From assembly GCF_945859705.1 (NCBI RefSeq), contig NC_079134.1, positions 70,180,625-70,244,624 on the forward strand: a stretch of DNA of 64,000 nucleotides, read 5' to 3'. The translations under genes and the position numbers were made by a program. Shown piece after piece: positions 55,963 to 64,000 of this stretch. Every line of letters begins with the position of its first letter. Position 1 is the stretch's first letter. Source of the DNA: Episyrphus balteatus. Lineage: Eukaryota; Arthropoda; Insecta; Diptera; Syrphidae. Below the pieces are notes generated by a model. It made no database searches. It was not told where the DNA came from and worked only from the letters and a program-made list of their open reading frames with translations.

Positions 55963-57899
55963 GCACGTAGCCAGGATTTCTTTTCGGGGTTCAAAAGCAA
56001 TTTTGTTATAAGATAAAAACTGCCTGCATACTACATGCTTAATGTATTAAAAATCTTGAATATCAAATATCATAAAACCATCCATGGCTATTGCTATCAA
56101 GATTCAGCATCGAAAAATACCCTTAGATGATATGCCATAACCAAAAATTATTTTTTTTTTAAATGCCGAAGATATATGGACACAGCCATTATATAGATCT
56201 GTTGATATTGTTGATTTGGATGTATAGGATTCAAAATTCTTGCAGAATGCAGAGCCTAGAGACACTAATGAGCTAATTCCAAAATAAAGTGCACTAACTT
56301 TCTTAAATAAGTATGATACCTACTTAGAAAAAACGATACCATATGATTGAATTTTCTTCCACAGTACGAAACAATTAAGTTCAAAACGGTTTATTGGTTG
56401 CCTTCTGACCGTCAAATGCACTTAAAAACGCATATTTTAAAAGCACATTGTGGCAAGATGGGTCCACAAAAAACATTCATAAACCAGAAATTTTGGTAAA
56501 AGCTAAAGAAGAAGAATAAGAATCGTAGTAGCAGCTTTCGGGGATGGTTTTATGGGAAAAAAAAAATTTCAAATTTGTTATTTACTATTGATGCCCTTTC
56601 AAACAATATAATATGTATGTCTCATTTTTAGCGGTTGGAGGTTTTTTGGACATTCTCCTTTATAAACAACTTTAATTTTTGGTTTAGGTATATTTATATT
56701 TTTTTTTTCTAAGTTTTGTTAAACAATTTTGAAAAGCAAGCAATAAAATTGGTTCACATGAATAAAGGCTAAAACAATTTGATTGGCTGTAGCTAGAAGC
56801 TCGATGAATTATTTAACGGATTTCATTTGATGAAATTTCAGGAAATATCCTTCTCTTACATTGTTATCATTGGGAATATGTAAAATGATTTTAGAATAGA
56901 AATTTTACACCATTCAAGCCGGCTTGCAATAGATGCTGTTCAAATACCTTTCCAACTGGTACACTTTTTTTTTCTATTCGGTTAAAATTTTTCGTTTTCT
57001 CAATGAACCTATTTCACCTGAACTTCACTTTGTATACACATTTTTTTTAGTATATTAGTATTAATTTTAAAACTGCCTATATTAAGTGCACCAAATTTAT
57101 TGCTCTTTCCGATACTCTTTAAATTTTTGTTTAAATTTAGTATCACTTTGGGTGATATGCATAAAAAAAAGTAAATGCTTTTATTAGAGAGTTTTCAAGT
57201 ATATACTATTTTTGATATGCATAAAAATCAAGTAAATGCTGAAAATTAAGTATTTACTATCAGTCATAGTAACTACTTTTTTGGATGAACTTTTTCAGTA
57301 AATACTTTATTCCGTATGCATAAAAACTAGTAAGTACTTTTTTACTTTAGGAATTACTAGATTTTTTCAAGGTTACAAAATACCAACTTGTAAATCTCAT
57401 AGCATATACTTTTTTTATTTTAACACCGTATATGAAGCCGTGGAAATAATGAATAGCAGTATTAAGTCACATTTGAGGCAATCGGTTCTTGATATTTATT
57501 AAAATAGGGTTGTTCATTTTTTTTTCTAATGGCAGAATTTGTACGTATTAAATTCCCAAAAAGTCTATAAAAATCGAAGACCGGGTTTTGAATCAAATTA
57601 TAAACAACTTTATCGTTTTGAAAGGGAAAATGTGAATTGGTTAAGTGAACACTTTATTGGTAAGTAATTTCCAGTAAAATAAAAATACTGATCAGCAAGG
57701 TTTTTGCCACAAAAGGTAATTCATTACAAACAAAGAAGAAGAGCTTCCTTCTTTAAAAACCTCGTTAAATATTTCCGATATCTGTTTGATTACCCGCGAT
57801 ATCTTAAGATGAAATAAATCTTTAGCTCAAAGACAGCACTGGTCAACCAAAACTTTCTTTTTTTTTTGCCACAATAACTAAAATATACTTTTCTGAAGG
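55963..57899. other. AT-rich stretch without a recognised gene
   Basis: At 55963 the text GGCACGTAGCCAGGATTTC, followed by a G-rich GGGGTTC, resembles a common DNA-transposon terminus and may mark the insertion that ended the pol relic. At 57150-57310 the motif ATATGCATAAAAA with AGTAAATGCT recurs about three times imperfectly. Nothing else was seen. Confidence 0.3.
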
Positions 57900-58072
57900 T
57901 TTTTGGGGTACTGAGGTCGAATCCGAAACCTGAAAAATTCTATTAGCCTCCGTTCTTGAAATATTACCGTTATAAAAATGTTTTTTTTTGTATAACGGTA
58001 GTATATATATTTCAAAAACGGATGCTAATAGAATTTTTCTGATTTCGGATTCAACCTCAGCACACCAAAAAC
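57900..58072. repeat. Long inverted repeat, ~76/80-bp imperfect arms
   Basis: The left arm (57900-57977; GAGGTCGAATCCGAAA, TTCTATTAGCCTCCG, TTACCGTTATA) is complemented by the right arm (57990-58072; TATAACGGTA, GATGCTAATAGAA, TTTCGGATTCAACCTC). The loop is about a dozen bases, T-rich. A third partial copy of the arm is at 58588-58670. Confidence 0.85.
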
Positions 58073-58338
58073 TTGAGCATTGACTTGAGAAAATATTTTT
58101 CTCAATCAAACTCACAAAGAAATTTGACTAATTTACGTAAACTCTCATCTAAAAATGTATTTTTTTAAAAATTCGATATCGATTTGATTTTGTGTTTGAC
58201 GTGATTTAACGATATAACATTAAAGGAAAAAAATGATAGCGAATAATTAAAAAAATATTTATTTTAGATGACAGTTTAATCAAATCAGTCAAATTTCATT
58301 GTGAGTTTGATTGAGATATTTTCTCAAGTCAATGCTAA
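58073..58338. repeat. Second inverted repeat, ~58-bp arms
   Basis: TTGAGCATTGACTTGAGAAA with TTTCTCAATCAAACTCACAA (58073-58130) is complemented at 58281-58338 (TTGTGAGTTTGATTGAGA, TTTTCTCAAGTCAATGCT). It adjoins the first inverted repeat directly. No coding frame. Confidence 0.8.
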
Positions 58339-58587
58339 AGTTGAGAAAAATCTTAACTTGAGTAACAACTATGAATTTCGCCCTTAAACTTTAAATAAAG
58401 TTAAGTTTGTTTTTGACTAATTAACTTAAACTTAAGAAATCTCGGGCAATAAAAAAGATATCGGAAAGATTTAAACAGTTTTTGGAAAAAAAAAATATAG
58501 GTAGAACCGTTAGAAATTTTTTTTTAATAAATTACCTCACATAAAAATATAGCATTAAAAACGGCCAAAATTACGTTTTTGGTCATT

Positions 58588-58670
58588 TTATAACGGTAAT
58601 ATTTCAAAAACGGAGGCAAATCAATTTTTTCTGACTTCAGATTCGAGTTCACTCAAAAAACCTTCAAAAA
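58588..58670. repeat. Third copy of the 57900 inverted-repeat arm
   Basis: TATAACGGTAATATTTCAAA followed by ACGGAGGCAAATCAATTT and TCTGACTTCAGATTCGAG parallels 57990-58060. Confidence 0.7.
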
Positions 58671-58871
58671 TTACTTTGGTTCGTGTGGTTCCTCGTTTAG
58701 TGTCGCCCCAGTTTCAGATTTGTATTCATTAATAAATATTTGTATAGCCTCCGCCTTACCTTTTTTAATAGAGGGTTGTGACTTACTCATAACTACATTA
58801 TGCACTTTTAAAATTCGCACAAAAGCTAAGTGCATTTGGCTTATTGACAAATCTTTCGTATTGCTACTCAT
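58671..58871 (-). CDS. Short frame, possible N-terminus of a zeste/Myb-SANT-like DNA-binding protein
   Basis: The 66 codons start MSSNTKDLSISQMHLAFVR. The pattern (hydrophobic helix, LKVHNVVMSKSQPSIKKGKAEA, then IFINEYKSETGATLNEE) resembles remembered N-termini of Myb/SANT-like or zeste-like proteins in insects, many of them transposon-linked. It could be a first exon or a remnant. It lies between the inverted-repeat complex and the MITE array, which start at either side. No splice donor was confirmed. The homology claim is tentative. Confidence 0.3.
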   Translation of the reverse strand: MSSNTKDLSISQMHLAFVRILKVHNVVMSKSQPSIKKGKAEAIQIFINEYKSETGATLNEEPHEPK

Positions 58872-58959
58872 CTCTGCTGCTGATTTACTTTTGACTCACA
58901 AAATAGCACGAACAGATGTTCACAAACTAAAACTTAGAAACAGTAAATTTATAAGGTCC

Positions 58960-60340
58960 GTCAAGATAGCACCCACACCCCCAAATTTCCAAAATCTGAG
59001 TATGCAGTAATTTGTTGCTGATTTGTTGCTAATTAGTTGCTCTATTCTCGAATTTGTTGCTCCACTCCTTCCCCCTCAAAATTGATGGAAAGGGTGTGGG
59101 TGCTATCTTGACGTCAAGATAGCACCCACACCCATTAAAAACCCAATATTTCAAAAAACTGAGTACGCAGTAATTTGTTGCTAATTTGTTGCTAATTAGT
59201 TGCTCCAATCTTGAATTTGTTGCTCCAAGATTTGACCATGAAATGCACTTCAACAGTTTTCTCAAAAAAGCTAAATTCCCCAAAATTTAACGCACAGCAA
59301 CAAAAATATCAAATTAAAGGGCCTCTCAACACCTTTTCAAAAAGGTCTCATTCAACTTTTAAATCCATCTCCTTCATGTCCAAAATGCATTGTGGAACTT
59401 GTGGAACATATCAAAACGTCAAGATAGCACCCACACCAAGAAAAACCTAAAAATTAAAAAAAATAAGTATGCAATAATTTGTTGCTAATTTGTTGCTAAT
59501 TAGTTGCTCTAATCTTGAATTTGTTGCTCCACCCCTTCCCCCTCAAAATTGATAGAAAGGGTGTGGGTGCTATCTTGACGTCAAGATAGCACCCACACCC
59601 CCTTGATTCCAAAATCTGAGTATGCAGGATTTTAGTGATAATTTGTTGCTAATTAGTTGCTCTAATCTTGAATTTGTTGCTCCATGATTTGACCATAAAA
59701 TCGGCTCCAACAGATGCATTTTTTTGGAGACTTTTTATCTATAATTTTTTTCAAAAAACTAAAAATGCCAAACTAAAAACATGATTTCATGCTCTGCAAA
59801 AAGTTACATACAAATTTTCCATCACTTTCCATTCCAGTCTTATAGTCCAAAAACTAGTCAACTCTCGCCCCTAAAAACTATAAAAAACGGTGTGGGTGCT
59901 ATCTTGACGTCAAGATAGCACCCACACCCCCTAATTTCCAAAATCTGAGTATGCAGGATTTTAGTGATAATTTGTTGCTAATTAGTTGCTCTAATATTGA
60001 ATTTGTTGCTCCACGATTTGACCTTCAAATCGACTGCAACAGATGCAATATTTTGGAGACTTTTTATCCATACGCTTTTTCAAAATTGTAGACAGAGTTT
60101 GTTGCTCTGCAAAAAGCTATTTTTAAATTTTCTATCACTACCCAATCCTCTCTTACAGGAGAAAAACTAATTTTGCGCTGACGTCATCCATCAAGCTGGG
60201 TACGCCACAACGAAAATTTGAAAATTTAAGTACGCAGGAATTTGAAGATATTTTGTTGCTAATTTATTACCCTAATCTAGAATTTGTTGCTCCACGGTTT
60301 GACCTTTAAATCGGCTGCAACAGTTGCAATATATATATAT
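58960..60340. repeat. Tandem array of MITE units with GTCAAGATAGCACCCACACC ends
   Basis: Unit starts are at 58960, 59113, 59418, 59580 and 59909, with a diverged sixth from ~60183. Units run 153-329 bp. Each starts GTCAAGATAGCACCCACACC; units 1, 3 and 4 also end with its reverse complement, so their junctions are perfect palindromes TATCTTGAC|GTCAAGATA. Units share TTGTTGCTAATTAGTTGCT and GAATTTGTTGCTCCA. Short (~155-bp) and long (~275-330-bp) units mix. No transposase, and no target duplication between units. Confidence 0.92.
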
Positions 60341-61466
60341 AGCTTTATATAGGTATATTTTCAAAAATGAATGCTTTTTAAAAAGCTACATTTCCAATAG
60401 TCAAGTATTCTTGCCTTTTCATAAGCCCTTAAAACAAGTAGGTACCTACCTATAGGTACGGAAGACGTTAAGTAAAACTCAACAGCAAAAACAAAGCTTA
60501 CAAAGGTACTTACAACTGCCCATTTAATTTCTCTATATTATATAGACAGCTTTTCCGTTCCTATTTTACCATTAGTAAGGTACCTCCATCAATTTCAAAA
60601 ATTAATTTGATTTAACGTATAAACATATAACTACCTTTTTCAAACATATCTTACAACAACAAACATCTATTGTTATAAAATGTCTCCCATGTCCTAGCCT
60701 AGAAGAAGCCTAGAAGAGCTCTTGAAAAAGATACCTACCCCCAACATTTTTTTGTAATTCTTTTCATCGCTTTTTTATACTTTAAGTCTATCACTCTAGT
60801 TTTGGAGAGATGCATTTTATTAACTACTACTAAAGCAACCGAAAAACACAACTCAATGCTATTCAACCAATCAGGTTGCGATGCGACTATTTTTTTATAA
60901 AAACAAACCAAATACATAAATGTGTTCATAGTTAATAGGAATAATCGAGTGTGTATGCGTTGATTTAAATTTTGACTCCGCCCGCCACAGTCTGCTTTGG
61001 AAAATAATACAAACGCACACCTTGAAATGTTTTTTCCTCAGTTGGTTTCAGACCTCTATGAAGGTATGGTGTACGGTCTCTCGCTCGATTTAAAAATTTT
61101 ATGACCATAATTTTATTAATTTATTATAGACACACCAAGGTAAGGTAGGTATGTATGTTTGAAGGGCCTTCCAGTTTATCTGGATTTAAAAGTTTAAAAT
61201 TTCGAAATAGGTTCGTTATGCAATTTTTTGTTTTATGGTACCTATGTCGCTATAGGACTTATGAAAAATGTTGCATATTTTTAGGGGAAAATTTTAAATT
61301 CAAAACCACTGAAAACAGTTATGAACGATACATTTTTCAAAAGGCAGAATATGAAACTTTATTTTAATTTTTAAATCAAGTTATTTCAATCAATATTTTT
61401 TGATTTCAAAGTCAAATTTTGGGAATAAAAAGTTGAAAGTTACACTTTCAAGGTCATATATATACA
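60341..61466. other. AT-rich stretch without a recognised gene
   Basis: It contains (GTAGGTACCTAC)-type short repeats near 60438-60460, a motif often seen in insect intergenic DNA, and AAGGTAAGGTAGGTATGTATG near 61138-61158. Frames of 64-70 codons are present but show no protein-like features. Confidence 0.35.
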
Positions 61467-62492
61467 TTAGAGTGACCGCAAGAAATCGATTTTCGAAATT
61501 TGGTCGGGGGAACCCCATAAAATGTTCCGCCTTTGTAGATTTTTAGATAGCCAAAATTTCAGCTCGATTGGATAACTCTAAATGGTGCCGACACTCGCTC
61601 AAAGTATCAAAAATCTCTGTTTTTTCACTGTTTTTCGAAGAAAATTAGCTCTAGCTCCCAAACAGATCGGGTTATTTTCACTTTTTATATTTAATTAAAG
61701 GTAGTGTTGCTACACATAATTCAGATGCTAAAGGAGAATGGGCATTTTGGACGTTGAGCGGCCATTAATGAAATTGGTATCAAATAAAAGAATTATTGCC
61801 TAGGAAAAACTTTTGCTATGGACGTTTCGCTGTATTGCGTTAAGAATGCAAGATAATGCAGTACTAATATTGTTAATACATTGTTCAATGTATGAAGGAC
61901 AAATTAATTAATATTTTTATATGGAACATAAAATATGATGCTCTGTCATTTTCTTTGAGTCCGAAGACATTAATCTTGAAAGTCCGACCAATAGAACCCA
62001 TAATATAAGACTTTTAAGACAACCGTTTCAAGATTTTGTTCGAAAGTTTTCAAACTATTCCAACTAACAAAAAACTGAACAACAAAGCTCTAAAAATAGG
62101 CTTGAAATTGTTGTTTTAAAATGCTAACAGTTTGGGTTCTAGTGGTTGGATATTCAAGATGAAGGGCTTCAGATTCAGGGAAAATGACAGAGAATCATAT
62201 TTTGCACTTAAAATACACAATTAAGTTTAACATTCAGACAATATATATAGAGTGTTAAATGCAAAAATGCATTTTATTCGTTTTTGAAGTACTTCACAAG
62301 GATAATACTTCTGCACAATATATGTAAACCTTAATTACATCAAAAAATAACAAATTCATTCCTGGCCGCGTAACGTCCACGTTCCATACAAACTTGCCCA
62401 TTCTCCTTTGTTTAGTTTTACTAAAAAAGAAAAATTTTGTCATCAATTTAAATTTTCAGTACTTACCTCAAAAAGAGCTGAAGTGCAAACTC
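61467..62492. repeat. Repeat X, copy 3 (inverted), split by a foldback element
   Basis: TAGAGTGACCGC at the left through CTAGCTCCCAAACAGAT to CACATAATTCAGATGCTAAA, then resuming at TTTGTTTAGTTTTACTAAA through CTCAAAAAGAGCTGAAGTGC to AAACTC at 62492. The same order, inverted, is seen at 15550-15896 and 24453-24800. It is more diverged than those two are from each other. Confidence 0.75.
61730..62409. mobile_element. ~680-bp foldback-type element inside repeat X
   Basis: Ends are AAAGGAGAATGGGCA and its complement TGCCCATTCTCCTTT. The complementarity reaches far inside: for instance ATATGATGCTCTGTCATTTT (61935 onward) is imperfectly complementary to AAAATGACAGAGAATCATAT near 62180-62205, and GTCCGACCAATAGAACCCA to TGGGTTCTAGTGGTTGGA. 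The empty site is inferred from copies 1 and 2 (CTAAATTTGT). No coding frame. Confidence 0.8.
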
Positions 62493-62560
62493 GATTTAAA
62501 ATTAATCTTTTTTATTAAACTGTTTTATTTAAAAAAACGAAACATTTAACAGACTTCTAA

Positions 62561-62858
62561 GGCTGTGTGTGAATTGCGTTAAATAGTTAACACTGTGTAA
62601 AATTTTTGACACTATTGAGGTGAACAAAAAAATTTCAGCTGTATGGCTTATTGTTTAATATTTTTCTCTGCCTCTTTTCTGCTATGAAACTCCTTTTTAA
62701 TAAAAAAAAAAAACAAAACAAAACCATCTGCAAAAAAAATTTAACTCAAATTTAACCAGAGCCCAATAAATTTTTAACAGCTGAAAATTTTTTATTCACC
62801 TAAACAGTGTCAAATATTTTACACTATGTGAACTATTTTACGCAATTCACACACGGCC
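62561..62858. mobile_element. 298-bp Harbinger-like MITE
   Basis: ~85-bp imperfect inverted repeats begin GGCTGTGTGTGAATTGCG and end CGCAATTCACACACGGCC. TAA flanks both ends (62558-62560 and 62859-62861), a 3-bp duplication of the kind made by PIF/Harbinger elements. The arms also share AGTGTAAAAT, TTGACACT and TTTCAGCTG. No transposase. Confidence 0.85.
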
Positions 62859-63228
62859 TAAAAAACAAAAAAAAAATAACATCGTGTTACATTTCTTATA
62901 CATAAATTAATGAAGTAAATACTAAAAAAATTTAATCAACAGATTTACAAAGTAGTTTTGGAAGCATCAGGATACAATTTTCGGCACTCACTGACTACTT
63001 GAAGTACATATTGTTTTTGTTCCTCATCTTTAGTTAAAAGGTTATTAAAATCCGTTATTAATTTGACTCCTCTTTCTGTCATGTCATTTACGACTTTAAG
63101 TGATTGCACTTTTTTAAAGCCTTCTTTAAAATGCGGGTTTTCGGGCCAAAGATTTGGAGGTTCTTTGAGAAAACTTGTGTCTATTTTCAATCGGCTGAAA
63201 AAGTTCAATGTTTCTTTGTTCACAATAT

Positions 63229-63719
63229 TGTAACGATGAATTACTTAACTACTTTTAAGATAGAAGTCTGAACACACTACCTACTACTGCAAAGGTGGAA
63301 ATATGAACGGACCTTTAGTAATTAAGAAAATATCCCACTGAACACATCTCAAAATATCCCACTGAACACATCTCAAAATATCCCACTAGACTGGAAGTAT
63401 GAAATGCCCTTCCTGGAAAGGAAGTTTCGAGAGACAGGGACGAGAGCCTTCGAGGACGTTCTCGAGTCTCGAGATTCCGGTATAAAAGGGCAGCGTAGAC
63501 ACCGACCGGATACAGTTTAATCTTGAAAGTGAAAGAGTACAGTACAAAGTGAAATAAAGTGTTGCGAATTGTTAGTAGTAAATAAAGTGATTTAAAAGTG
63601 TGTTTGTTTGAGCGAATAATAAAACTATATTGAGTTGAAATAAAGTGTGTTCTTATTTGAACGGAAATATAAGTGGAAATTAAATAAGTTTTATTGTGAA
63701 CCCGGAATAAAACATTACA
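63229..63719 (+). repeat. Solo LTR (491 bp)
   Basis: It starts TGTAACGATGAATTAC and ends AAAACATTACA, flanked by ATAT on both sides (63225-63228 and 63720-63723). A TATA box TATAAAAGGG lies at 63481 with a likely start near 63511, and several AATAAA signals follow. A 24-bp repeat (AATATCCCACTGAACACATC core) occurs ~2.5 times at 63327-63387. There is no internal region, so it probably arose by recombination between two LTRs. Orientation is inferred from the TATA box. Confidence 0.85.
63481..63490 (+). promoter_or_regulatory. TATA box of the solo LTR
   Basis: TATAAAAGGG is followed ~30 bp later by GATACAGTTTAATC. It faces away from the minus-strand gene fragment it interrupts. Confidence 0.6.
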
Positions 63720-64000
63720 ATATTTTTTAACCCTGCTGTGACAAATTGTTCATCTTCATGTGTCTGTAGCTTTGGATTTACTATTCTGTTGGTTTCCGTT
63801 TCACTGGTTTTCAAAATTATGTTGGCCGTTTCTAATTTTGTTCGCCATCTGCTAAAGTTAGGTCAAAGAACGCCAGACCTGCCTGCTCTGAACTCAAATA
63901 CCATAAATGGTTTGAGAATTTAGCAAGAGCCTTCTCTGAAATATCTTTGTCTATCTTGCGGTATTCAATGCAATTACGCAAAAGATCAAGATCTTGTTTA

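Larger units (their letters stand above)
62945..64000 (-). pseudogene. Uncharacterised arthropod TE-like protein gene, split by a solo LTR (partial)
   Basis: The C-terminal part (63228-62945) contains FFSRLKIDTSFLKEPPNLWP, VVNDMTERGVKLITDFNNLL and KDEEQKQYVLQVVSECRKLYP before the stop. The upstream part continues right of the LTR (63720-64000) with NCIEYRKIDKDISEKALAKF, LWYLSSEQAGLAFFD, then after a one-base frame change FSRWRTKLETANIILKTSET. The reading frame across the two LTR borders is consistent (GLKNI | VNKETLNFF) when one target copy is counted. I recall similar proteins, of unknown function and high copy number, in insects and other invertebrates; no name is certain. The N-terminus lies outside the window. 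Confidence 0.6.

Noticed and set aside
63410..63480. Heat-shock-element-like GAA/TTC groups in the solo LTR
   Set aside because: The spacing between GAA and TTC blocks is three bases, not two, so they do not form the standard element.

Overview
The window reads as intergenic chromatin from an AT-rich insect genome, possibly a dipteran, although the species cannot be told from the sequence. Nearly everything recognisable is a transposable element: gypsy-type LTR retrotransposons, non-LTR (LINE) elements with an apurinic endonuclease and reverse transcriptase, and many small DNA transposons or MITEs with terminal inverted repeats. No tRNA, rRNA, CRISPR or prokaryotic operon features were seen. 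There is little sign of host genes: a doubtful first-exon-like stretch near 29.3 kb, a short DNA-binding-like reading frame near 58.8 kb, and a broken gene at the right edge that is itself probably TE-related.

Layout: (1) 1-~3143, minus strand: the 5' part of an LTR retrotransposon. It has an LTR of unknown length starting at 1231, a 24-bp minisatellite inside that LTR, a tRNA-Lys-type primer binding site, and a gag frame with a SAP-like N-terminus that runs off the window. (2) 3144-13654, minus strand: 'gypsy-1', with ~3.17-kb LTRs (the 3' LTR truncated), an intact gag and a frameshifted pol carrying a 505-bp MITE. (3) 13655-25876: two copies of one segment made of a LINE (LINE-A), a 515-bp MITE inside it, repeat X and flanking DNA. 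Between them lie a 5'-truncated LINE fragment and a nearly full-length but stop-ridden LINE-B. Copy 2 carries an extra 851-bp MITE that is absent from copy 1. (4) 25877-29445: a hAT-like end, a 998-bp MITE, hairpins and direct repeats. (5) 29446-54123, plus strand: the centrepiece, 'gypsy-2', a tandem LTR-internal-LTR-internal-LTR structure with two intact gag and pol copies and one 4-bp target-site duplication for the whole 24.7-kb block. (6) 54128-64000: a decayed gypsy relic of a second lineage, long inverted repeats, a tandem array of MITEs joined end to end, repeat X with a foldback element inside it, a Harbinger-like MITE, and a solo LTR splitting a minus-strand gene fragment.

The gypsy-2 units look recently active: open frames, almost identical copies, a TATA-box promoter in each LTR, a tRNA-Lys primer site, and a textbook -1 frameshift signal (slippery heptamer, six-base spacer, possible pseudoknot) that would join Gag to Pol. 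The most unusual points are the tandem dimer arrangement, a 167-bp duplication at the LTR end whose junction contains a copied-back inverted segment, two related MITE families with their terminal motif repeated internally, and MITE units fused through 42-bp palindromes.
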